Shown here piece by piece: positions 13,910 through 21,162 of a stretch of DNA of 26,765 bases. This DNA is from DATKBT01 sp035546295 (GTDB taxonomy: Bacteria > Acidobacteriota > Thermoanaerobaculia > Multivoradales > Multivoraceae). The stretch covers positions 1 to 26,765 of the forward strand of contig DATKBT010000089.1 in the NCBI GenBank assembly GCA_035546295.1, written 5' to 3'. Within the stretch, counting starts at the first letter, position 1, and every line of letters starts with the position of its first letter. Below the pieces are notes generated by a model. It made no database searches. It worked only from the letters and a program-made list of their open reading frames with translations, and was not told the DNA's origin. Both the position numbers and the translations under genes were made by a program.

Positions 13910-15013
13910 TCACATTCCGACGATCCGCAGCTCACGGCCGAAGGTGGTCAGGCTCTCGCAGCCTCCGTCGACCAGCCACAGGTCGTCCTCGATGCGCACC
14001 CCGCCCCAGCCGTCGCGGTAGAGGCCGGGCTCGACGGTGAACACCATCCCCTTCCTGAGCTCGACCTGGGCGCCGTGCATGATCGACGGCGGCTCGTGGA
14101 TCTCGAGCCCGAGCCCGTGCCCGGTGCGGTGGGTCATCCACCCCTTCCACTCCGGCCCCGTGAGGTCGGCCTGGCACAGGTGGTGGACCTCGTGCGCGGT
14201 CGCTCCCGGCTTCGACGCACGCCGGCCCGAGGCGTTCGCCTGGCGCACCGCCTCGTAGACGCGCCGCGTCTCGTCGTCGGGCTCGGCGCCGACGACGAAG
14301 GTGCGCGTGATATCGCAGTGATAGCCCCGGTAGCTCGTCCCGAAGTCGATCAGGAGCAGCTCTCCGGCCTGCAGAGCGCGCTCGTCGGGGACGCCGTGGG
14401 GGAGGGCGCTCTTCGGCCCGCTGAGCACGATCGGACCGAACGAGATCCCCTCGCCCCCGCGCGCCAGCAGCTCGCTCGCCAGGCTGGCCGCGATCTCGCG
14501 CTCGGAGCGCCCCGAACGGACCCCCGCGAGCACCGTCTCGAGCGACTCCTCGGCGATGCGCGCCGCCTCGCGGATCCGGCCCGCCTCCTCCGCGCTCTTG
14601 ATCAGGCGCAGCGACTGGACGACGGGATCGGCCGAGACGATCTCGACGTGCGGCAGGTGGCGCTTGAGGTGCGCCAGCTCGAAGTAGCGGAAGGCGAGCG
14701 GCTCGATCGCCACCTTGATCGCCGCCGTCATGTGGGAGAAGGCCTCCCCGGCGGCCTGGTCGGGGCCCTCGGCGTCGTCCCACAGCAGCACCCGGTCGAC
14801 CTGTGGGACCGCCTGGCGCCAGTTCGACTCCTCGAGCCTGGGCACCACGGCGATCGGCGATCCCGAGCTCGGAATGGTGAGCAGGAACAGCCGCTCGTGG
14901 GACGCGAACTGGTGACCGGTGACGTAGTAGAGCGTCGGACCGGGGTTGAGGACCAGCGCGTCGATTCGCCGGCGCGCCAGCTCCTCTTGCAGCTTCTCGA
15001 TTCGAAGGTTCAT
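13910..15013 (-). CDS. M24 family metallopeptidase (Xaa-Pro aminopeptidase/dipeptidase-like)
   Basis: The 367-residue protein has an N-terminal creatinase-like domain (about 1-130) and a C-terminal pita-bread domain. All five metal ligands are recognisable: D223 in LLIDFGTSYRG, D234 in HCDITRTF, H299 in HRTGHGLGLEIHE, E328 in MVFTVEPGLY and E342 in GVRIEDD. Supporting histidines are H206 (PHGVPDE) and H306. The family hydrolyses Xaa-Pro bonds but also includes creatinase and the DMSP lyase DddP, so peptidase activity is likely but not certain. The length and motifs fit generic prolidase-like proteins better than DddP, which is longer. The ATG at 15013 is the last of several ATGs created by the 14-bp array at 15011-15080. 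It is divergent from the MFS gene. Confidence 0.92.
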   Translation of the reverse strand: MNLRIEKLQEELARRRIDALVLNPGPTLYYVTGHQFASHERLFLLTIPSSGSPIAVVPRLEESNWRQAVPQVDRVLLWDDAEGPDQAAGEAFSHMTAAIKVAIEPLAFRYFELAHLKRHLPHVEIVSADPVVQSLRLIKSAEEAGRIREAARIAEESLETVLAGVRSGRSEREIAASLASELLARGGEGISFGPIVLSGPKSALPHGVPDERALQAGELLLIDFGTSYRGYHCDITRTFVVGAEPDDETRRVYEAVRQANASGRRASKPGATAHEVHHLCQADLTGPEWKGWMTHRTGHGLGLEIHEPPSIMHGAQVELRKGMVFTVEPGLYRDGWGGVRIEDDLWLVDGGCESLTTFGRELRIVGM

Positions 15014-15080
15014 CGGCGAAGGCTCATCGGCGAAGGCTCATCGGCGAAGTCTTATCGGCGAAGTCTTATCGGCGAATTCA
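15011..15080 (-). repeat. 14-bp tandem array carrying repeated start codons (upstream mini-ORFs) at the M24 gene
   Basis: Five 14-bp units are visible at 15011-15024, 15025-15038, 15039-15052, 15053-15066 and 15067-15080. Read on the minus strand, the two units next to the gene are ATGAGCCTTCGCCG and the gene itself begins ATGAACCTTCG. The ATGs at 15041 and 15027 each open a five-codon ORF, ATGAGCCTTCGCCGATGA (MSLRR then stop), whose TGA overlaps the next ATG as ATGA. The second mini-ORF stop overlaps the real M24 start at 15013. The two distal units have ATA instead of ATG. A further ATG near 15080 opens a nine-residue ORF ending in TAA. No other Shine-Dalgarno is apparent. Confidence 0.85.
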
Positions 15081-15193
15081 TCGTCGTCCGACCTCTCGGC
15101 AGCGGGGTCGTGCGCGGTCCGTCGCGACGCCGCTCTTCGTGGGTTCGCGCCTCGGTCCACGGGAACGCCGGCGAGCGAAGGCTGCGCGCGAGA

Positions 15194-15225
15194 GTATCAA
15201 CGGCGGGAGCGACCTGCGGTAGCCT
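15194..15225. promoter_or_regulatory. Possible divergent -10 boxes between the M24 and MFS genes
   Basis: On the minus strand TTGATACT gives a -10-like GATACT (15199-15194) facing the M24 gene. On the plus strand TAGCCT (15220-15225) faces the MFS gene, with a 5' leader of about 60 nt. Neither has an evident -35. The gap 15081-15292 holds no gene. Confidence 0.25.
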
Positions 15226-15292
15226 GGCGGTCGCCTTCCTGTCAGCCGGCGCCCATCCTCCGCGAGCAGCCCGCGGGAGACGTCCGACCTCG

Positions 15293-16657
15293 ATGCGCAG
15301 CCGTTCCTCCCCCGCTCCCTACGCCTGGTGGATGGTCTTCGCCGGATGGCTGGTGTACGGCTTCGGCGTCTCGCCCGGGTACTACAGCTGGGGGCAGTTC
15401 CTGCCCGAAACGCTGATCGATCTCGACCTCACCCGGGCTGAGGGCGGGCTTGTGTTCGGGCTGTTCGCGGTGGCGTACCAGTGCAGCTCGCCGCTGGTCG
15501 GGCTCGCCATCCAGCGCTTCGGAGTGCGCGCCGCGATGACCGTCGGAGCGCTGATCGCGGCTGCCGGCTTCCTGGTGATGAACCGCGCGGACTCGCTGGC
15601 CGACTGTCTGCTCGGCTTCTCGCTGCTCGCCGGCCTCGGGATCGGCCTCGGCACGATCCTGCCGACCCAGACCCTCGCCACCAACTGGTTCCACCGCTAC
15701 CGAGCGACCGCGCTCGCTCTGATGATGACGGCCGGCGGGGTGGTCGGAAAGCTGGTGCCCCGGATCGATGCCTGGATGCTGGCCGAGCACGGCTGGCGCA
15801 CCGGCTGGCTGCTGCTCGCGGGGGTCTCGGGTGCGGTCGCCGTGTTCGCGCTGGCCTTCATCCGCTCGAGCCCCGAGGACGTGGGGCTGCTGCCGGACGG
15901 GCTCGGCGCCGAGGCACGCTCCGGCAACAGGCCTGGCGAAGCGAGGCGCTACGGTGTCGGCGGCGGCGCCCGCGGAATCGCCGAGACCGACGACGGCGGC
16001 CCGGTTCGAGCGGCGCGACCGGTGGCCCGAGATCCCGACTGGTCGGCCGCCGACGCGCTGCGCACGCCGCAGTTCGCGGTCCTCGCGCTGTGCGGGATCG
16101 CCTTCGCGGTGCCGTGGGGCGTGGTCGTCGCGCACGGCATGCTGCACTTCGGCGACCGCGGCATTCCGACCGCCGTCGCCGGCGGCATCATCGGGTGGAT
16201 GGTCCTGGTTTCGATCGCGGGAAGACTGAGCGCCTTCCTCGGCGATCTGGTGGCGCCGCAGCGGCTCCTCGGTCTGGCGCTCCTGGTCGAAGCCCTGGGG
16301 CTGCTCGGCATCACGTTGGCCGCGTCCTCCGGATTGGCGCTCGCCGGCGGCATCGTCTTCGGGCTCGGCTTCGGCACCGCCTACGTCAGCGTCTCGGCGG
16401 TGTTCGGCGCCTTCTTCGGCCGCCGCGCGTTCGCGGTCACCGCCGGAACCCGGATGATGATCACGGGCGTGGTCAACGCCTTCGCGCCCTGGGCGGCGGG
16501 GCTGGTCGCGGACCGCACGGGCAGCTATGTCCCGGCCCTGCTGCCGATCGCGGCCGTCACGGTCGCGGGAGCGATCGCCGCCTCCCTCTCCAAGCCGCCG
16601 GCGAGGAGAGAGACCGAGCGGATCGAGACCGCCCTGCCCGCCGCCCCGCGACCCTGA
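15293..16657 (+). CDS. MFS transporter (OFA/monocarboxylate-like)
   Basis: The protein has 454 residues with about 12 hydrophobic segments. The N-terminus YAWWMVFAGWLVYGFGVSPG, the motif GTILPTQTLATNWFHRYRAT and the later MMTAGGVVGKLVPRID are typical of the oxalate:formate/monocarboxylate-like (OFA) branch of MFS. A hydrophilic central loop lies at about residues 195-250, between the two six-helix halves. ATG 15293 is chosen because the first membrane helix begins about 10 residues later; the long upstream open frame is the antisense shadow of the M24 gene. Neighbours suggest import of a small organic acid or methylated compound used by the divergent gene run, but this is inference. It converges on the Rieske gene across 109 bp with no clear terminator. 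Confidence 0.9.
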   Translation: MRSRSSPAPYAWWMVFAGWLVYGFGVSPGYYSWGQFLPETLIDLDLTRAEGGLVFGLFAVAYQCSSPLVGLAIQRFGVRAAMTVGALIAAAGFLVMNRADSLADCLLGFSLLAGLGIGLGTILPTQTLATNWFHRYRATALALMMTAGGVVGKLVPRIDAWMLAEHGWRTGWLLLAGVSGAVAVFALAFIRSSPEDVGLLPDGLGAEARSGNRPGEARRYGVGGGARGIAETDDGGPVRAARPVARDPDWSAADALRTPQFAVLALCGIAFAVPWGVVVAHGMLHFGDRGIPTAVAGGIIGWMVLVSIAGRLSAFLGDLVAPQRLLGLALLVEALGLLGITLAASSGLALAGGIVFGLGFGTAYVSVSAVFGAFFGRRAFAVTAGTRMMITGVVNAFAPWAAGLVADRTGSYVPALLPIAAVTVAGAIAASLSKPPARRETERIETALPAAPRP

Positions 16658-16766
16658 GACGTCCTCGAATCGCGCCCGAGATCCCGCGTCGCCGATCGCG
16701 AGCTCCTCGCACGAGCCGTGTTCCGTAGCGGCCGGGCTCCCGCTCCGTCGATCCGGACCGCGCTCC

Positions 16767-17891
16767 TCAGTCTCCCAGCGCCTTCAGGTACTGGCGGTCG
16801 AAGGCCGCGACCTCGCTCTCCATCTCGGAGTAGGGACCGGCGCGGTAGGCGCGCGACGCGACTCCGCGCTGGGCGTTGGCGCACAGCTCCCAGTCCTGGC
16901 GGTTCGTCAGGTCCCAGAACTCGACCGCGGGCGTCGGGTCGAAGGCGCCCTCGGCCCGCGCGTTGGGATGAAAGAGCCAGTCGCACACGATGCGCGTGCG
17001 GCGAACGTCGAGCGCTTCGACGCGGTGGAGCAGCACGTAGTCGGGCGCCAGGCTCAGGAACAGGTTGGGGAAGAGCGTGTAGTAGTAGACGAGGTCGAGG
17101 TCCTCCCCCTCGACCCCCGGGATCGGCATGGCGCAGCGCTCACCCGTGATCGTCATGCTGCCGCCGCTTCTCGCCATCCTCATCGGTCCCCCGAGCACCG
17201 CGCCCTCGCTCAGCTCGCTCGAGCTGTTGCGATAGGGCGAGAGCCGGTTGAGCAGAGGATGCGCGGTCGGGCAGTGGTAGCACTCGCTGTAGTTCTGGAA
17301 GAACAGCTTCCAGTTGGCGTCGACCTCGTAGACGCGGCGTTCGGTGACCTCGAGCTCGGCCAGGCGCCAGGGCTCGACCCGCGTCTCGAGCTCGACGAGG
17401 CGGTCGGTGAGCGGCGGCGGCGCCGGCGCCAGGCTGAGGAAGACGAGCCCCTGCCAGATCGTCATCGGGACCGGGATCAGCCCGTGCTCGGAGGCGTCGA
17501 AGCCGGCGACCTCGTCCATGTTCGGGGCGGTGGCGAGCCGCCCGTCGAGCCGATAGCTCCAGGAGTGGTAGGGGCACCGGATGCGGTCGCCGAGCTTTCC
17601 CGAGGCCTCCGCGCACAGGCGGCTGCCGCGGTGTCGGCAGACGTTGGCGAAGGCCTGGAGATCGCCCTTCCGGTCGCGGAGCACGACGACGCTCTCGTCG
17701 TCGAGCTCGAACAGCAGGTAGGCGCCGGGCTCGGCGATCTCCGAGACGTGGCCGGCGTACAGCCACGACTCGAGGAAGATCCGCTCGCGCTCGCGCCGGA
17801 AGATCTCGCCGGAAACGTAGTACTCCCGGTCGAGCGCTCGCGCACCGCCGGCGGTGCGGGTCGCTGTCGTCCGTGCAGAGGCTTCGGTCAT
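16767..17891 (-). CDS. Rieske non-heme iron oxygenase alpha subunit (quaternary-amine-type clade)
   Basis: The product has 374 residues. The Rieske [2Fe-2S] motif is complete: C85-R-H87 in NVCRHRGS and C106-P-Y-H109 in RCPYHSWSY. The mononuclear iron site is NYSECYHCPTAHP (E203, H206, H211), with D333 in NRQDWELC as the third ligand. The bridging residue before the first histidine is glutamate (ECYH) rather than the aspartate of classical aromatic-ring dioxygenases. This ECYHC...HP form is known in carnitine monooxygenase CntA, glycine betaine demethylase GbcA and stachydrine demethylases. Hence an N-demethylating or C-N-cleaving monooxygenase is the best guess. No reductase or ferredoxin gene is in the window, so electrons must come from elsewhere. 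ATG 17891 is supported by a GAGGTGG ribosome binding site 7 nt upstream. Confidence 0.92.
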   Translation of the reverse strand: MTEASARTTATRTAGGARALDREYYVSGEIFRRERERIFLESWLYAGHVSEIAEPGAYLLFELDDESVVVLRDRKGDLQAFANVCRHRGSRLCAEASGKLGDRIRCPYHSWSYRLDGRLATAPNMDEVAGFDASEHGLIPVPMTIWQGLVFLSLAPAPPPLTDRLVELETRVEPWRLAELEVTERRVYEVDANWKLFFQNYSECYHCPTAHPLLNRLSPYRNSSSELSEGAVLGGPMRMARSGGSMTITGERCAMPIPGVEGEDLDLVYYYTLFPNLFLSLAPDYVLLHRVEALDVRRTRIVCDWLFHPNARAEGAFDPTPAVEFWDLTNRQDWELCANAQRGVASRAYRAGPYSEMESEVAAFDRQYLKALGD

Positions 17892-17898
17892 GTCATGT

Positions 17899-17926
17899 CC
17901 ACCTCGAGAATGCGACGGGGAGCATA
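17899..17926 (-). promoter_or_regulatory. RBS and candidate -10 for the Rieske gene in the divergent region
   Basis: On the minus strand GAGGTGG (17905-17899) lies 7 nt before the ATG at 17891, a good Shine-Dalgarno. TATGCT (17926-17921) is a reasonable -10, though no -35 is visible 17 bp upstream. The 123-bp gap 17892-18014 must also hold the promoter of the acyl-CoA dehydrogenase genes; TAGCTT at 17999-18004, 10 nt before that ATG, is a weak candidate. Confidence 0.4.
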
Positions 17927-18014
17927 CTGGGCGCCGGCCGGCCGATCGATCGTCGACCTCGCCGGCTTCCCGAGCGGAGCGATCCCCGCCGGCCGTGGTA
18001 GCTTCACCGCCGCC

Positions 18015-19190
18015 ATGGATCTCGAGCTCGGCCCGCGCTACGAGGAGCTCCGCCGCGAGGTCCGCGAGTTCCTGGCCGCCCGCCGCGACGACGCTCCGTC
18101 GAGCGCGGTCGGCGCCGAGGTCCCGATGGAGCGGCGCCTCGCCTGGCAGCGGACCCTGGTCGAAGCGGGCTTCGTGGGCCGTACGGTGCCGGTCGAGTAC
18201 GGCGGGCACGGCGCCGCGCCCGATCTGGTCGAGGGCATCGTGATCGAGCAGGAGTTCGCGGCCGCGCGCGTCTCGCTCGGCATGCAGAACCAGGGGATCG
18301 GCATGCTGGTGCCCACCCTGCTGCGCTTCGGCAGCGAGCAGCAGAAGCGAGAGCTGATCGGGCCGACCCTGCGCGGCGAGCTGATCTGGTGCCAGGGCTA
18401 CAGCGAGCCGGGCTCGGGCAGCGACCTCGCCTCGCTCTCGACGCGCGGCGAGCTCCGTGGAGACCGCTGGATCGTCAATGGACTGAAGATCTGGACCTCG
18501 ACCGCGCGCCAGGCCGATCGGATGTTCGCGCTGGTGCGCACCGAGCCCGACGCCGGCAAGCACGCCGGCATCTCGTACCTGTTGATCGACATGTCTTCCC
18601 CCGGCATCGAGGTGCGTCCGCTGGTCACCATGACCGGCGACGCCAGCTTCAACGAGGTCTTCTTCACCGACGTCGAGGTGCCGGTGACCAACGTCGTCGG
18701 CCGGCCCGGTCAGGGCTGGGAGGTCGGCACCACGACCCTTCGCCACGAGCGCGCTCTGCTCGGACGTCCGCACCAATCGGAGGAGCTGTTCGCCAGCGCG
18801 GTCGCCATCGTGCGCCGCAACGGGCTGCTCGACGAGCCGGTCTGGCGCGACCGGCTGATCGCGCTCGAAGCGCGGCTGGTCGCGATGAAGGCCAACGGCC
18901 TGCGCGCGCTGACCGCGCAGCTCGAGGGGCGCGACCCCGGGCTCTCGAGGTTGATCATCAAGCTCGAGGGCTGCCAGCTCAACTACGACGTCTGCGGCCT
19001 GGCGCTCGACGCGCTGCGAGAGCGCGGGCTGAGCCGACCCGGGGGCGAGCACGAGGAGGTCGGCGCCTGGCAGTACCAGCGGATGTACGCGCTGGGCCTG
19101 ATCATCGGCGGCGGCTCGGCGCAGATCCAGAAGAACATCATCGCGGAGTCCGGGCTCGGCATGCCGCGCGAGCCCAAGGTGGCGACGTAG
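18015..19190 (+). CDS. Acyl-CoA dehydrogenase, full-length-type subunit (1)
   Basis: The product has 391 residues. N-terminal helices are followed by the FAD/acyl-CoA signature GELIWCQGYSEPGSGSDLASL (about 121-141), the FAD-binding WTSTARQADRM (160-170), the beta-domain segment FNEVFFTDVEVPVTNVVG, and a C-terminal helical domain ending GGGSAQIQKNIIAE. It belongs to the FadE-like acyl-CoA dehydrogenases that introduce an alpha,beta double bond into acyl-CoA using FAD and electron-transferring flavoprotein. The substrate is not deducible. ATG 18015 is the obvious family start. The second acyl-CoA dehydrogenase follows after 44 nt, and the Rieske gene is divergent. Adjacent unequal acyl-CoA dehydrogenase genes are a hallmark of heteromeric enzymes in steroid/side-chain degradation, so the two may act as one complex. 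Confidence 0.92.
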   Translation: MDLELGPRYEELRREVREFLAARRDDAPSSAVGAEVPMERRLAWQRTLVEAGFVGRTVPVEYGGHGAAPDLVEGIVIEQEFAAARVSLGMQNQGIGMLVPTLLRFGSEQQKRELIGPTLRGELIWCQGYSEPGSGSDLASLSTRGELRGDRWIVNGLKIWTSTARQADRMFALVRTEPDAGKHAGISYLLIDMSSPGIEVRPLVTMTGDASFNEVFFTDVEVPVTNVVGRPGQGWEVGTTTLRHERALLGRPHQSEELFASAVAIVRRNGLLDEPVWRDRLIALEARLVAMKANGLRALTAQLEGRDPGLSRLIIKLEGCQLNYDVCGLALDALRERGLSRPGGEHEEVGAWQYQRMYALGLIIGGGSAQIQKNIIAESGLGMPREPKVAT

Positions 19191-19234
19191 CGCGCGAAAC
19201 GGACGATTCACGAAGAAAGACGCGCCTAGCCATC

Positions 19235-20395
19235 ATGCACTTCGGACTCTCCCGACCCCAGGAGCTCCTGCAGCGCTCGCTGCGCGAGCTGCTCGAGCGC
19301 GACAGCCCGGTCGAGCGCGTGCGCGAGATCGGCGCGCTCGATGGCGAGGAGAGGACGGCGGCGGCTGCGTCGCTGCTGACCGCTCTCGCAGAACAGGGTG
19401 CGCTGGGCATCCTGGTTCCGGAGCGGGACGGCGGCGCCGGCGGCAGCCTGCTCGACGCCACCGTGATCGCCCAGGAATTCGGGCGAGCGCTGGCGCCGAT
19501 CGCGTTTCACGAGGCCTGGGTGCTCGGCGCGCTCCTGCTCGCCGCGAGTGAGGACCGGGGTGCTCGAGCTCGGTCGAGCGGTCTGGCGGAGGGCAAGGCC
19601 GCAAACAGAGAAGTCGGCATCGCTCCCGCCGCCCTTCAGCTCGCCGTCGCGGCCGGCGGGTTCCGGCTCGAGGGCCGCGCGCTGCGAGGGCGAGGAGTGG
19701 TGGCCGCGGGACCCGACAGTGACCTGTTGGCGGTGGTCGCGGACGGCGAGGTCAGGCACCTCGTGATCGCGCCCGCGGCGTCCGAGGGGATCGAGCATCG
19801 CGCGATCGAGAGCATCGACCTCACTCGGCCGCTGTGGTCGGTGGGCTGCGAGGCCCCCCTCCCGGTGGACGATGCCACGGGCGAAGAGCGGGGCTTCGGC
19901 GTGCGGATCCTGGGCGAGCCGATCGATCCGGCGACGATCCGACGCGCCGTCGACGCGGCGCGCATCGCTCTGGCCGCCGACCTCGTCGGCGCCGCCCGTC
20001 GCGCGCTCGAGATCGCGGTCGCCTATTCGCTCGAGCGGCGCCAGTTCGGCCGCGTCGTCGGCTCGTATCAGGCGATCAAGCACCTGTGCGCCGAGCGCGC
20101 CGCCGCCCTGGAGCCGGTGCAGGCGATGCTCTGGCAGGCGGCGCATGCCTGGGACCAGCGAGATCCCGACGCCGCCTGGCTCGCGCCGCTGCTCAAGGCC
20201 CACGCCGCCGAGGTGGCCAGCGAAACGGTGACCCAGGCGACCCAGGTGTTCGGCGGCATGGGATTCACCTGGGAGTGCGATGCGCACCTCTACTTCAAGC
20301 GGGTCGCGCAGAGCCGGCAGCTCCTCGGCAGCCCGGTCGAGCTGCGCGCCGAGGCGGCGCGAGTCCGTTACGGAGAGATCGGCGCGGCGCGGTGA
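19235..20395 (+). CDS. Acyl-CoA dehydrogenase, divergent partner subunit (2)
   Basis: The product has 386 residues. The C-terminal half is clearly acyl-CoA dehydrogenase: ADLVGAARRALEIAVAYSLE, RRQFGRVVGSYQAIKH (FAD-binding) and QVFGGMGFTWECDAHLYFKR. The central beta-domain is eroded: the YSEPGxGSD and WTS motifs found in subunit 1 are absent, replaced by an Ala/Arg-rich stretch (about 105-160). This asymmetry, one subunit keeping the central FAD/substrate motifs and the other the GGxGFTWExDxHLY end, resembles alpha2beta2 acyl-CoA dehydrogenases of actinobacterial sterol degradation. ATG 19235 gives the normal N-terminus (FGLSRPQELLQRSLRELLE). It is followed by a hairpin at 20411-20437. The acyl-CoA dehydrogenase family call is firm; independent activity is doubtful. 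Confidence 0.9.
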   Translation: MHFGLSRPQELLQRSLRELLERDSPVERVREIGALDGEERTAAAASLLTALAEQGALGILVPERDGGAGGSLLDATVIAQEFGRALAPIAFHEAWVLGALLLAASEDRGARARSSGLAEGKAANREVGIAPAALQLAVAAGGFRLEGRALRGRGVVAAGPDSDLLAVVADGEVRHLVIAPAASEGIEHRAIESIDLTRPLWSVGCEAPLPVDDATGEERGFGVRILGEPIDPATIRRAVDAARIALAADLVGAARRALEIAVAYSLERRQFGRVVGSYQAIKHLCAERAAALEPVQAMLWQAAHAWDQRDPDAAWLAPLLKAHAAEVASETVTQATQVFGGMGFTWECDAHLYFKRVAQSRQLLGSPVELRAEAARVRYGEIGAAR

Positions 20396-20410
20396 GGCGA
20401 GGTGAGGTGA

Positions 20411-20437
20411 GAGGTGGCGGGGCTCCACCTCCGCCAC
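20411..20437 (+). terminator. Alternative hairpins after the acyl-CoA dehydrogenase operon
   Basis: GAGGTGG (20411-20417) can pair with CCACCTC (20425-20431). Alternatively GTGGCGG (20414-20420) can pair with CCGCCAC (20431-20437). The two stems are mutually exclusive. They start 16 nt after the stop codon; no T-run follows, so any terminator would be of the hairpin-only type. Confidence 0.35.
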
Positions 20438-20458
20438 GATCCGCCGAGAGCATGGTCC

Positions 20459-20538
20459 GTCGTGGCCGCGATCGGTCGTGACCGGGATCGCTGACCGGGA
20501 TCGCGTGGCCGGATCGGTCGTGGCCGCGATCGGTCGTG
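20459..20538. repeat. 22-bp direct repeat with degenerate intermediate units
   Basis: A 22-bp sequence starting GTCGTGGCCGCGATCGG and ending TCGTG occurs at 20459-20480 and 20517-20538. Between them are shorter related units (GACCGGGATCGC twice, GTGGCCGGATCG). It lies in the 312-bp non-coding gap between convergent genes. Confidence 0.75.
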
Positions 20539-20596
20539 GCCGACTGCGACGAGGTCACGATCCCGGCGAACCGGGGTGTGACCTCGCTCCGTCTTC

Positions 20597-20676
20597 GCCG
20601 CCGCGTCGGCCGACCGGGGGGTCGGCCGCTACGGGCAGCCGCCGCGTCGGCCGACCGGGGGGTCGGCCGCCTACGG
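20597..20676. repeat. Two 41-bp-period direct repeats, each holding a 9-bp-stem hairpin
   Basis: Copies at 20597-20634 and 20638-20676 are identical over 33 bp and differ by one inserted C near the end. Each contains CGGCCGACC, loop GGGG, GGTCGGCCG (first copy 20607-20628), a perfect 9-bp stem. They sit 30-110 bp before the 3' end of the convergent lipoprotein gene. A REP-like or bidirectional 3'-end role is possible. Confidence 0.8.
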
Positions 20677-20707
20677 TCGCAGGGACCGGCAGTCGAGGGC
20701 TCGCCTC

Positions 20708-21148
20708 CTACTGCTGGGTCTGCGAGGTGATGATCCAGACGCCGTCGCGGCGCTCGAGGCCGAAGCCGAGGGTGAGCGCGCCGAACGCGCCCTCGATCGC
20801 GACCCCGGTCACGCTCGCGGTGTCTCCCTCGACGGCGATCGCCATGGCGTCGGTGTTGGTCGTCATCCCCTCGAGGAAGCCCTGGTCCTTCGCGCCGGTC
20901 AGGAACAGGGTCATGCCGTTCTTGTCCATGCCCTGATCGGACGCGAAGTCGTCGGCGTACATCGTCATCAGCGTCTCGACGTCGCCCGTGGACAGCAGCG
21001 ACATCGCCCGGTCCACCATCTGGGCGATCACCTCTTCGTCAGTGGGGCCCGCGGGCACGTCGCCGGCAGCGCCGCCGGTCGCGCAGCCGATCGAGAACAG
21101 CGCGAGAACGATCAGCGCGATCCAGGGACTTCTCTTCAACATCGACAT
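20708..21148 (-). CDS. Putative lipoprotein with NTF2/SnoaL-like fold
   Basis: The 146-residue product has a type II signal peptide: positively charged start MSMLKRSPW, hydrophobic core and lipobox FSIGC with cysteine at about residue 22. The mature part (EEVIAQMVDRAMSLLSTGDVETLMTMYADDF...GFGLERRDGVWIITSQ) follows the helix-loop-sheet pattern of NTF2-like proteins. These small cone-shaped domains bind ligands or act as enzymes. No catalytic residues can be assigned. AAGGAG at 21162-21157 lies 8 nt from ATG 21148, fixing this start over the second ATG at 21142. It is convergent with the acyl-CoA dehydrogenase genes. The fold call is from pattern only. Confidence 0.75.
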   Translation of the reverse strand: MSMLKRSPWIALIVLALFSIGCATGGAAGDVPAGPTDEEVIAQMVDRAMSLLSTGDVETLMTMYADDFASDQGMDKNGMTLFLTGAKDQGFLEGMTTNTDAMAIAVEGDTASVTGVAIEGAFGALTLGFGLERRDGVWIITSQTQQ

Positions 21149-21162
21149 CGGATGTGCTCCTT

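Noticed and set aside
13910..15013. M24 protein as DMSP lyase (DddP) or creatinase
   Set aside because: All canonical metal ligands are kept, and the length (367) is shorter than DddP; a general Xaa-Pro peptidase-like call is safer.
15011..15080. CRISPR-like repeats
   Set aside because: Units are 14 bp and contiguous without spacers, and they overlap a start codon.
14075..15292. Upstream extension of the MFS frame
   Set aside because: It is the antisense of the M24 gene; the hydrophobic MFS sequence begins only after ATG 15293.
20597..20676. CRISPR-like direct repeats with palindromes
   Set aside because: Only two copies, separated by three bases, with no spacers and no cas genes in the window.
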